NCBI GenBank assembly: GCA_002389785.1
Contig: DGQS01000068.1
Location: 1-5,855, forward strand
Length of the DNA stretch: 5,855 nt
Direction: 5' to 3'
From: Bacteroidetes bacterium UBA4408
Lineage (GTDB): Bacteria > Bacteroidota > Bacteroidia > UBA4408
Part shown: in pieces, positions 1-5,762 of the stretch
Layout: every line of letters begins with the position of its first letter
How positions within the stretch are numbered: the first letter of the stretch is position 1
Made by a program: the position numbers and the translations under genes
The notes under the pieces: generated by a model
Told to the model about the DNA's origin: nothing
The model's database searches: none
The model's input: only the letters and a program-made list of their open reading frames with translations

Positions 1-935
1 CACAATTAGTTGCAGCTCCTGGCCCACAGCAATCCTGCGGTAAAACGTTAACCAACATTACCGATCAGATTTACTGTATACCAGTAGTAGGAGCAGGTAA
101 TTATCGTTATACTGCTGTAAATGCTGCCTTAGGTTACAATGCAACTGCTGATCGTAATTCAACCTTAAATGATTTCCGATTAAACTGGTTACCAACCGTT
201 GGCGGAATAGGATTACGTTATGCTACTACCTACGACATCACTGTACAAAACAATGTGGGAGGAGTATGGAGCACAGCAGGTGCAATGTGTCAGGTAACCA
301 CTCCTGCACAACCGCTTACAGAGTTGCAACCGGCTTATTGCTTGTACACCTTACCAACTTTTAGTTCACCAATTTACTGCAACCCGGTACCAGCAGCCAC
401 TAATTACCGCTACCATATTACTGGACCAATGGGCTACGACAAAACAATAACACGAAACTCAGGAGGAACTGATTTCCGATTTACCTGGACTTTGGTTTGT
501 TGCGGTGGACAAAATGTATTGCCAAATACACCTTACACAGTTGAGGTAGCAAGTTATGCAGGAGGAGTTTGGAGTGCTTATGGTAATCCATGTACAGTAA
601 CAACCAGTGCAACCGTACCACGTTACAATCCATTCTTAGCTGAAGACGGAAAAGTTGAAGCAGCTGCAGCTGAATTAGGATTGAGTGTATATCCAAATCC
701 ATCAGCAGTAAACGAAACTTACTATGTTGAGTTAAATGGAATACAACAAGCTAACGAAAAAGTTGCCATCAACATATACAATGTGTTGGGAGCAAAAGTT
801 TACAGCACACAAGTAATCACTAAAGAAGAGAGCCGAGTAGTATTACAACCGGAGCAAACATTGGCTGCGGGAGTTTACACAGTAGAAGCTCAAATCAATG
901 GCACTGTAAGCCGAGTGAAATTTGTAGTGAGATAA
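1..935 (+). CDS. T9SS type A sorting domain surface protein (3' end, partial)
   Basis: This is the C-terminal 310 residues of a larger secreted protein. The frame is open from the first complete codon at position 3, so the GTG at 255 is an internal valine codon and not the start. Numbering from position 3, residues 12-201 are two tandem 101-residue repeats, probably beta-sandwich adhesin-like modules. A short acidic/alanine linker follows, then a C-terminal domain from about residue 227. That domain begins LSVYPNP and ends in GVYTVEAQINGTVSRVKFVV-R, the typical form of the Por secretion (type IX secretion) tail. The tail directs export through the outer membrane and attachment to the cell surface or release. 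The N-terminal part, which would show any enzymatic domain, lies outside the window. The sorting-tail call is secure; the biological role is not visible. A strong terminator follows the stop codon, so this gene is transcriptionally separate from the downstream block. Confidence 0.9.
   Translation, partial: QLVAAPGPQQSCGKTLTNITDQIYCIPVVGAGNYRYTAVNAALGYNATADRNSTLNDFRLNWLPTVGGIGLRYATTYDITVQNNVGGVWSTAGAMCQVTTPAQPLTELQPAYCLYTLPTFSSPIYCNPVPAATNYRYHITGPMGYDKTITRNSGGTDFRFTWTLVCCGGQNVLPNTPYTVEVASYAGGVWSAYGNPCTVTTSATVPRYNPFLAEDGKVEAAAAELGLSVYPNPSAVNETYYVELNGIQQANEKVAINIYNVLGAKVYSTQVITKEESRVVLQPEQTLAAGVYTVEAQINGTVSRVKFVVR
36..605 (+). repeat. Tandem 101-residue (303 bp) protein repeat, two visible copies
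   Basis: Two in-frame copies lie at an exact spacing of 101 codons. Matching landmarks are Cys12/Cys113, IYC (Cys25/Cys126), NYRY, the DFR(L/F)xW segment, GGVWS (residues 86-90 and 187-191) and the closing C-x-V-T-T (Cys96/Cys197), numbered from position 3. The three conserved cysteines per copy suggest disulfides in an exported protein. The second copy has an additional adjacent Cys pair (166-167). More copies may lie upstream of the window. Confidence 0.8.
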
Positions 936-955
936 TAATTAAATAAATAATCAAT

Positions 956-994
956 AAAAACACCCCAATAGGCAACGATTGGGGTGTTTTTTTT
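956..994 (+). terminator. Rho-independent terminator
   Basis: CACCCCAA (961-968) pairs perfectly with TTGGGGTG (979-986). The stem is extended by five A-T pairs (956-960 with 987-991) and the loop is about 8-10 bases. The downstream arm runs straight into eight T residues (987-994). It sits 20 bases after the stop codon of the T9SS protein and before the lipoprotein operon, so it should insulate the two. The A-tract on the left arm means it could also have some activity on the minus strand, but no convergent gene is visible. Confidence 0.9.
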
Positions 995-1024
995 ATCTTT
1001 ATAAACAATATGTAGAACAAAAAA

Positions 1025-1056
1025 TTCGTTTCGCATATAAACTTCACCTAATTTTA
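1025..1056 (+). promoter_or_regulatory. Candidate Bacteroidota-type promoter for the lipoprotein operon
   Basis: TAATTTTA at 1049-1056 matches seven of eight positions of the Bacteroidota -7 consensus TAnnTTTG. A weak TTCG at 1025-1028 lies 20 bases upstream, at about the right distance for the -33 element. A promoter is expected here because a strong terminator precedes and a new operon follows. The -7 match ends only four bases before the ATG, which would imply a very short or absent leader. In DNA this AT-rich such matches occur by chance. Confidence 0.3.
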
Positions 1057-1060
1057 CTTT

Positions 1061-1945
1061 ATGTTAAACAGTAAGGTTAAAAAAATACACATACTTTTTT
1101 TATTGATTGGCTGTATGGCCTTTCTATCCTGTAAAAAAACTGAAGAAGTTATAATTCCAAACAATACTTCACCCACCGACCATACCATATCTGAACTCAC
1201 CAAAAAAAATTACATCAACAAAGTATATATCTCTGTTTTAGGAAGAGAGCCATCAACAGCTGAATTAAATACAGATTTAGCTGTGCTGAATAGCGGAAAT
1301 TTTTCATCGAACAGTAGAGCAGTTTTCCTTGACGCAGTTTTAAATAAGCAAGGTTATTCGTTTAGAAATTGGATAATTGCCAGCAACGAACTGCTCAATG
1401 CAACCGACACTTCTGAAATAAGAATGTATATTGCGATTTACACATCTTTATTAAGCAATACTTCATTTCAAAATTTATGGCCGGTAATTGAAATTGAAAT
1501 ACATAAACTCCAATTGATGTATAATGTTCCCGGTGCTTTGCAAGCTGATTCTTTGGATATTATAGGTATGCATAAGCGCTGTGTTTTTAATTATTTTTAT
1601 GATCAAATCAATATGGGAACATCCAATTTTGTAACAGCTACATTTCAAAATTTCTTAAACCGTTATCCAACGGATGCAGAACTTGAAAATGCAATTAATA
1701 TGGTAGATGGATTCAATGCATCTTTGTTTTTGGAAACCGGTAATTCAAAATCTGATTTTATAACTATTTTCTTTAATTCGGATAATTACTTTGAAGGGCA
1801 GGTAAGAGCACTTTTTATTCGCTATTTGTTTAGGGCACCCAACTCGGCGGAAATGACCGATTTGAGCCTAAAGTACAAAGCGGATAAAAACTACAAATTA
1901 TTACAAAAACGAATTCTATCGCTCGATGAATATGTTGGAATATAA
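1061..1945 (+). CDS. Lipoprotein with three DUF1549/DUF4214-like helical modules
   Basis: A 294-residue protein with a lipoprotein signal peptide: KVKK, a hydrophobic stretch, then the lipobox FLSC with Cys24. This supports the ATG at 1061. The mature protein starts C-K-K-T-E-E, a charged start like those of surface-exposed Bacteroidota lipoproteins. Three modules share the pattern aromatic-x3-Y/F-x3-L-x-R-x-P-x3-E-L/M. They are at residues 51-69 (LGREPSTAEL), 190-208 (FLNRYPTDAEL) and 248-265 (YLFRAPNSAEM), and the last two end in an S-x2-Y-like motif. The form resembles the start of DUF1549 (planctomycete cytochrome-associated) and also DUF4214; I cannot tell which by eye. The protein is probably mostly alpha-helical. 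No catalytic motif is recognised and the function is unknown. It is the first gene of a block that includes a DUF1501 protein and a cytochrome c-like lipoprotein, and its 3' end overlaps the next gene by 20 bases. Confidence 0.75.
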   Translation: MLNSKVKKIHILFLLIGCMAFLSCKKTEEVIIPNNTSPTDHTISELTKKNYINKVYISVLGREPSTAELNTDLAVLNSGNFSSNSRAVFLDAVLNKQGYSFRNWIIASNELLNATDTSEIRMYIAIYTSLLSNTSFQNLWPVIEIEIHKLQLMYNVPGALQADSLDIIGMHKRCVFNYFYDQINMGTSNFVTATFQNFLNRYPTDAELENAINMVDGFNASLFLETGNSKSDFITIFFNSDNYFEGQVRALFIRYLFRAPNSAEMTDLSLKYKADKNYKLLQKRILSLDEYVGI

Positions 1946-2456
1946 AATAAGTAAATCAGTAATTCTGCCTTCAACACTCTTGAAAGGCATTTTTGTTTGT
2001 TTCTTATTGTTAGCCGGTGTAGCTTGCAAAAAGGAAAAAACCTATGTGTATGGAGTCAACGATGTAACTGTAAAGCAGGAAGGAGCTAACAAACCTTCAG
2101 TTAAAACAACCACAGAGTTTATTTCTATAGCCTATGCCGATATTTTTGGAACAACCATTTCTGCCAATGATTTAACTCAACTATCCTTGTTGTATTCTGC
2201 ATTTGGAGATAAAAAACTAATGGAAAATTTAATCATTAAGAACTTTCTAAATGCTCCGGGTACACAAATACCAAGCAAAGCGCAAATGCTGCAAAACACT
2301 GAGCAGTTTTTGAAAGAAACCTATACCAAATTTCTAAATCGAACACCAAACGAATTTGAGCTATACGGCACAAAAAATATTATTCAGGCAGATACTACCA
2401 TAAGTCCTGAATTAATTTATTATGGAATGCTAACGTCAAATGAATACCGTCATTAT
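1211..2456 (+). repeat. Five degenerate helical protein modules shared by two adjacent lipoproteins
   Basis: Three modules in the first lipoprotein start near positions 1211, 1628 and 1799. Two in the second start near 2118 and 2307. They share an aromatic-rich helix, L-x-R-x-P-x3-E-L and, where kept, a closing S-x2-Y. The clearest pair are FQNFLNRYPTDAEL and YTKFLNRTPNEFEL. The likeness is at protein level only; I see no long identical DNA stretch, so the duplications are old. Confidence 0.5.
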
Positions 2457-2459
2457 TAA
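1926..2459 (+). CDS. Small lipoprotein with two degenerate copies of the same helical module
   Basis: A 177-residue lipoprotein. The hydrophobic segment GIFVCFLLLAGVAC ends in the lipobox GVAC with Cys34, followed by KKEK. The start is at 1926, overlapping the previous gene by 20 bases; the ATG at 1932 (residue 3) is an equally possible start and gives a more usual signal length. Two modules are visible. The first, at about residues 65-83, is degenerate (FISIAYADIFG, then the L/Q-rich helix). The second, at 128-146 (TYTKFLNRTPNEFEL), is well kept, and the protein ends in SNEYRHY, the S-x2-Y ending of the module. It looks like a shortened paralogue of the upstream protein, probably from a tandem duplication. 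The overlap suggests translational coupling and equimolar production. The function is unknown; a structural or binding role next to the DUF1501 protein is inferred from context only. Confidence 0.72.
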   Translation: MNMLEYKISKSVILPSTLLKGIFVCFLLLAGVACKKEKTYVYGVNDVTVKQEGANKPSVKTTTEFISIAYADIFGTTISANDLTQLSLLYSAFGDKKLMENLIIKNFLNAPGTQIPSKAQMLQNTEQFLKETYTKFLNRTPNEFELYGTKNIIQADTTISPELIYYGMLTSNEYRHY

Positions 2460-2467
2460 ATTGGGAT

Positions 2468-3787
2468 ATGAATACAACACGCAGAGGTTTTATTAAGCGA
2501 GCAGGATTGGCTACAGCCGGAGCTTTAACATTTCCTTATATTTTGCCATCCGGTAGATTATTTGCTTCAACGGGAATTCGTAAAGCCGATCATGTTGTAT
2601 TTTGCCTTTTTGCGGGCGGAGTGCGTAATTTGGAAACACTTCAAAAGGCGGAAGGTAATTTAATGACCTATACCTTACCTGGCACAGAAGCTATATCCTC
2701 TGATATTCTTGCAGGTATGGATCCACTGCCAGCCGCAACAGGTATTCCGCTGCAATTGCAGGGATCATTGTTTAAGGATTTCAGATATAAATCAGGACCA
2801 ACCGGACATTTTAACGGACATACTACTGCCATAACCGGAGTTTATACCAATACCGATTTAGATATTAAAACGAACCCCGAACACCCAACAATTTTTGAGT
2901 ATTACCGCAAACACAATTCACCTTCACAAACCGCACTGAATACTTGGTGGGTGAGTAATTCACTCGGACCTTATCCTGCATTAAACTTTAGTAAAGACGC
3001 CAACTATGGAGCTATTTATGGAGGGAATCACATTCAACCTGCTTCGATAATTAGTCTAGGAGGATATAATGCATTGGGAAATCCAAAAGTCTTTACTAAT
3101 ACACAAGTAACCGCAGCGAAATCAATGCGTACTTTTTTGGATAACAATTTTGCAAATCAAACAAAAGCAGCTGATGCTGGTGTAACAAATGCTGAAAGTG
3201 AAGCTGCTCAAATAGAGGGGTTTATTCAACAATCCTTTAACGAAGCTGTCGCTGGATTGTACAACGATCCGTGGAATTTGGGAACTGCCATGAACAATGA
3301 TATGTACAATATCTTTTTTGCTGAGAAAATTATTCAACGCTTTAAACCTGAATTATTGGTAGTGAATATGCAAGATGTAGATATTGCACATTCGAACTTT
3401 ACACAGTATTGCAACAATATGCGTAAAGCCGATTACGCATTGAGTCATCTTTGGAATACTATTCAATCAACACCCGGAATGGCAAATAATACGGTACTAA
3501 TTGTAGCACCTGAACACGGTCGTAACTTAACGCATAATTCACTGGTTGATTCTTATGGTCGATATGCACTTGATCATACCAACGACCCTACTTCGCGAGA
3601 AATTTTCTGTTTAATTTTAGGACCAACTGGTAAAGTAAAGCAAAATACGGTTTTTACAAACCCGCAGGGACTTGGAGAAAGTATTGACATAGTTCCTACC
3701 ATTGCCGATGTGCTTGGATTTTATTCAGACATTCCGTTGAGTTACCGAAATAAAATGGGAAATCCTTTAACACAAGCATTTATTTAA
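2468..3787 (+). CDS. Tat-exported DUF1501 family protein (alkaline phosphatase/sulfatase superfamily)
   Basis: A 439-residue protein beginning with a twin-arginine signal, TTRRGFIKR (residues 3-11), then a mildly hydrophobic stretch and a likely cleavage near LFAS (31-34). It is therefore exported folded, perhaps with metal bound. The mature part matches the DUF1501 layout. VVFCLFAGGVRNLETL (43-58) stands where the family has GGxSxxDxF. H114 and H118 lie in TGHFNGHTT. D303-V-D305-I-A-H308-S stands where the family has GWDTH. EHGRN (349-353) corresponds to EFGRTP, and LDH (368-370) to the family's GRDH. IDIVPTIADVLG near the C-terminus is typical of the superfamily. DUF1501 proteins have no well-established substrate. 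The first motif is altered: Glu56 replaces the usual Asp, and Arg53 sits at the usual Ser position. This leaves open whether it is an active hydrolase. The length is normal for the family. It lies 8 bases after the second helical lipoprotein and 7 before the cytochrome-like one. Confidence 0.78.
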   Translation: MNTTRRGFIKRAGLATAGALTFPYILPSGRLFASTGIRKADHVVFCLFAGGVRNLETLQKAEGNLMTYTLPGTEAISSDILAGMDPLPAATGIPLQLQGSLFKDFRYKSGPTGHFNGHTTAITGVYTNTDLDIKTNPEHPTIFEYYRKHNSPSQTALNTWWVSNSLGPYPALNFSKDANYGAIYGGNHIQPASIISLGGYNALGNPKVFTNTQVTAAKSMRTFLDNNFANQTKAADAGVTNAESEAAQIEGFIQQSFNEAVAGLYNDPWNLGTAMNNDMYNIFFAEKIIQRFKPELLVVNMQDVDIAHSNFTQYCNNMRKADYALSHLWNTIQSTPGMANNTVLIVAPEHGRNLTHNSLVDSYGRYALDHTNDPTSREIFCLILGPTGKVKQNTVFTNPQGLGESIDIVPTIADVLGFYSDIPLSYRNKMGNPLTQAFI

Positions 3788-3794
3788 TCTTAGG

Positions 3795-4745
3795 ATGATG
3801 AAAAAATATTTTTTGTGGTTGCTTCTTGTTTCTATAATTGCTGCGCTTATTAATTCATGCAAAGACAAAGATGAAACAGCACCTGAAAATCCATTTGAGA
3901 GTTTGAATTCAGGACCTCAAATTCCGGATGACAGTATTAGTTCAACTTCATTTTTAGGAATTCATAAAAATATTTTCGCTGTAAAATGCGCTAACCCAAG
4001 CTGTCACGATGGAAGTTTTGAACCTGATTTCAGAACAGTGCAATCTGCCTATGCTACTCTGGTTTATCACCCTGTTATTAAGCAATTGGACCCTTGGCAA
4101 GTAAGGATATTGCCTTTTGACACAGCAAAAAGTTGGTTATGGCAGCGGGTAATTCATGAACGAATTGTAAGCAATGGCGATACTTCAGGTGGACGAATGC
4201 CGCTGTACAGAGAATCACTTTCACCAGCAGAACTTTCCAGCATAAGTAAATGGATATTAGCAGGTGCACGCGACATTCATGGGAATGTACCTAGCTATCC
4301 AAATCAGGAACCTAAAATTATTGCCTATGGTGCATTCGATCCAACGTTTGCAATTGAGTATTCCAAAGATAATAATCGCGTTGATAGTTTGTCTTATAAC
4401 CCCTTTATCGTTTCGCATAATGATGTAGTGCAAATATTATCTGTAGCAAGCGATGACAGCACTAAAATATCCTCTTTGCAAAATTGTAGATTAAAATTAT
4501 CCTTACTGAAAGACGATTTCAGTGCCGCTGCAAGCTACCCCTGCAATTATTTTGAAGTACCAACTGTTACCGATACTTTTAGAACCTGGCGTACTACCAT
4601 TAATGTTGCAAATTTTCCGACTGATACTGTAGTGTATATGCGCTTTTATGCCAACGACGGAGACCATGCTAATGACACTGAATTTCCATTGAACGAATCC
4701 GTGTTTTATTACAAAACTTATTGGGCATTTTATATTAAACCTTAA
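3795..4745 (+). CDS. Cytochrome c-like lipoprotein with CX4CH motif and C-terminal beta-rich domain
   Basis: A 316-residue lipoprotein with the lipobox INSC (Cys22) followed by KDKDE. ATG codons at 3795 and 3798 are interchangeable starts. Residues about 52-160 look like a mono-heme cytochrome c domain of the kind in planctomycete-type cytochromes. NIFAVKCANPSCHDG carries Cys65-x4-Cys70-His71, one residue longer than the standard CXXCH plus one. RMPLY supplies Met135 as the likely second axial ligand, and LSPAELSSISKWILAGA (Trp153) is the usual closing helix. Residues about 165-316 have alternating hydrophobic strands (VVQILSVASDD, TVVYMRFYANDGDHAND), suggesting an Ig-like beta-sandwich that I cannot assign. 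The role is probably electron transfer or, if no heme is bound, a structural remnant. It sits between the DUF1501 gene and a small lipoprotein, with gaps of 7 and 2 bases. Whether heme is bound is not shown by the sequence. Confidence 0.75.
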   Translation: MMKKYFLWLLLVSIIAALINSCKDKDETAPENPFESLNSGPQIPDDSISSTSFLGIHKNIFAVKCANPSCHDGSFEPDFRTVQSAYATLVYHPVIKQLDPWQVRILPFDTAKSWLWQRVIHERIVSNGDTSGGRMPLYRESLSPAELSSISKWILAGARDIHGNVPSYPNQEPKIIAYGAFDPTFAIEYSKDNNRVDSLSYNPFIVSHNDVVQILSVASDDSTKISSLQNCRLKLSLLKDDFSAAASYPCNYFEVPTVTDTFRTWRTTINVANFPTDTVVYMRFYANDGDHANDTEFPLNESVFYYKTYWAFYIKP

Positions 4746-4747
4746 GT

Positions 4748-5203
4748 ATGAATCAACGACTAGTACTTTTTAAATTTATTTGTTTTATTTGCTTAACTGT
4801 GATCTTTCCTGCTTGCAAGAAGGAGAAGAATGAGCGAAGTGTGATACCTGAAATCAGATTAGTGGATGTTAATCCCCTTCAAATTAAAGAGTACAAGGAT
4901 AAAATTGTGTTTAATTTGTTTTACCAAGATGCAGATGGCGATATTGGTGAAAACAACGATGCTGTAAAAAACTTGTTTATTACCGATTCGCGTAATGGAA
5001 TTACTTATCAATATCGAATTAAGCAACTTTCACCCGATGGAGCCGAAGTAAGTATTGAGGGTAATTTAATGGTTGAACTAAACAGTACCGGGATATTAAA
5101 TGGTGCCAACTCGGAGCCTGTAAGTTATTCAATTTACCTTACCGACAGGGCCGGAAACTCAAGTAATACAGTAGTTACTGAAGGGTTAATGATTATTAAG
5201 TAA
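4748..5203 (+). CDS. Small lipoprotein with DADGDIG motif (Ig-like, possibly calcium-binding)
   Basis: A 151-residue lipoprotein: a hydrophobic signal, the lipobox FPAC with Cys23, then KKEKNE. The mature part looks like a single beta-sandwich domain. YQDADGDIGENND (residues 59-71) contains Asp61, Asp63, Asp65 and Asp71 in a DxDGD loop, the kind of motif that binds calcium in many Bacteroidota surface lipoproteins. The C-terminal strand YSIYLTDRAGNSSNT is typical of Ig/cadherin-like folds. No enzymatic motif is present. It starts two bases after the cytochrome-like gene and ends four bases before the next, so it almost certainly shares their transcript. A role as an accessory or stabilising component of the same envelope assembly is inference. 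The start at 4748 is set by the short gap and the good signal peptide. Confidence 0.7.
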   Translation: MNQRLVLFKFICFICLTVIFPACKKEKNERSVIPEIRLVDVNPLQIKEYKDKIVFNLFYQDADGDIGENNDAVKNLFITDSRNGITYQYRIKQLSPDGAEVSIEGNLMVELNSTGILNGANSEPVSYSIYLTDRAGNSSNTVVTEGLMIIK

Positions 5204-5207
5204 GCGA

Positions 5208-5681
5208 ATGGTAAACTTTTCACGCTATTCCAGACTTTATTTCGGTTTATTAATTTTAATTTGCTTTAGCTCTTGCAACTTGTTTAAACCTGTACAGGTT
5301 AAAAAAATTGAAGCTGTTAGAGTAATCAAGAATTCGGGCAAGGGGATGGAGTTGGAAGTTTCGCTGATATTGCAAAATCCTAATTTTATGAACATTTCAA
5401 TTACTCAAGGCGAATTAGCTCTTTGGCTGAATAAAGTGGACATGGGAGCCATTCAGTTAAATGACAAAGTAATACTCCCGGCAAATTCTGAAATTCAGCA
5501 AAAATTTACTGTACAATTAGATTTGTCGAATGCACTGTTAGGCGGTATTTCAACACTTATGTCGGTGCTTAAAAATAATTCTGCAACTTTGCATATTAAG
5601 GGAAATGTTAAAGCAAAGGCACTGTTTATTAGTCGCGAATTCCCTGTTGATGAAAGTGCTCAAATACCCCTTACATTTTAA
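5208..5681 (+). CDS. LEA type 2 family lipoprotein
   Basis: A 157-residue lipoprotein with a signal peptide ending in the lipobox FSSC (Cys23). The residues after the cysteine are NLFKP, without the acidic/lysine cluster seen in the other four lipoproteins here, so it may stay on the periplasmic face of the membrane. Residues about 33-150 fit the LEA14 / WHy (water stress and hypersensitive response) beta-sandwich. The motif is LEVSLILQNPNF with Asn57-Pro58-Asn59, followed by strands such as GELALWLNKVDMG and a hydrophobic amphipathic C-terminal strand. Bacterial members are widespread, usually annotated as LEA type 2 family, with no defined substrate. Protein or lipid stabilisation has been proposed for the wider family. 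It is the last gene of the block. It could belong functionally to the block or simply be carried at its end. Confidence 0.75.
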   Translation: MVNFSRYSRLYFGLLILICFSSCNLFKPVQVKKIEAVRVIKNSGKGMELEVSLILQNPNFMNISITQGELALWLNKVDMGAIQLNDKVILPANSEIQQKFTVQLDLSNALLGGISTLMSVLKNNSATLHIKGNVKAKALFISREFPVDESAQIPLTF

Positions 5682-5712
5682 GTTACCTTCTCAACAATAC
5701 AAAAGCTTTCTT

Positions 5713-5744
5713 ACGAATTTATTGCTATAATTAATTAAATTCGT
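5713..5744 (+). promoter_or_regulatory. Perfect 9-bp inverted repeat, candidate operator or stem-loop
   Basis: ACGAATTTA (5713-5721) and TAAATTCGT (5736-5744) are exact reverse complements, separated by 14 bases. The right arm overlaps TAAATTCG (5736-5743), a one-mismatch version of the Bacteroidota -7 element TAnnTTTG, placed 19 bases before the next ATG. A regulator bound here could control that gene. No T-tract follows on either strand, so an intrinsic terminator is unlikely. The rest of the 81-base spacer shows nothing else convincing; an A-rich stretch (5751-5757) precedes the start, as is common in Bacteroidota. Confidence 0.4.
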
Positions 5745-5762
5745 CCTCCTAAAAAAATACGA

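Noticed and set aside
255..257. GTG at 255 as the start of the first gene
   Set aside because: The same frame is open to the left edge and the upstream codons encode the first copy of the 101-residue repeat, so this is an internal valine.
481..702. Minus-strand open frame of 73 codons
   Set aside because: It lies inside the T9SS protein gene and is antisense to a clear sorting tail and repeat. It has no recognisable domain and biased leucine-rich content, typical of a shadow frame.
1079..1209. Runs of 7A, 7T, 7A and 8A at the 5' end of the first lipoprotein gene, as possible phase-variation tracts
   Set aside because: The runs are short, encode ordinary Lys/Phe codons of the signal peptide and mature start, and are expected in AT-rich Bacteroidota DNA. 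Only comparison between strains could revive the idea.
3122..3337. Minus-strand open frame of 71 codons
   Set aside because: It is wholly antisense to the DUF1501 gene, with no domain or start context of its own.
4078..4269. Minus-strand open frame of 63 codons
   Set aside because: It is antisense to the heme-domain part of the cytochrome-like gene and has no independent support.
5726..5731. TATAAT as a -10 promoter box
   Set aside because: Bacteroidota primary sigma factors use TAnnTTTG rather than TATAAT, no suitable -35 element accompanies it, and such a hexamer is common by chance in this AT-rich spacer.
5744..5750. TCCTCCT before the last gene as a ribosome signal
   Set aside because: It matches the anti-Shine-Dalgarno sequence rather than a Shine-Dalgarno sequence, so it cannot pair with 16S rRNA. 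I see no further meaning.
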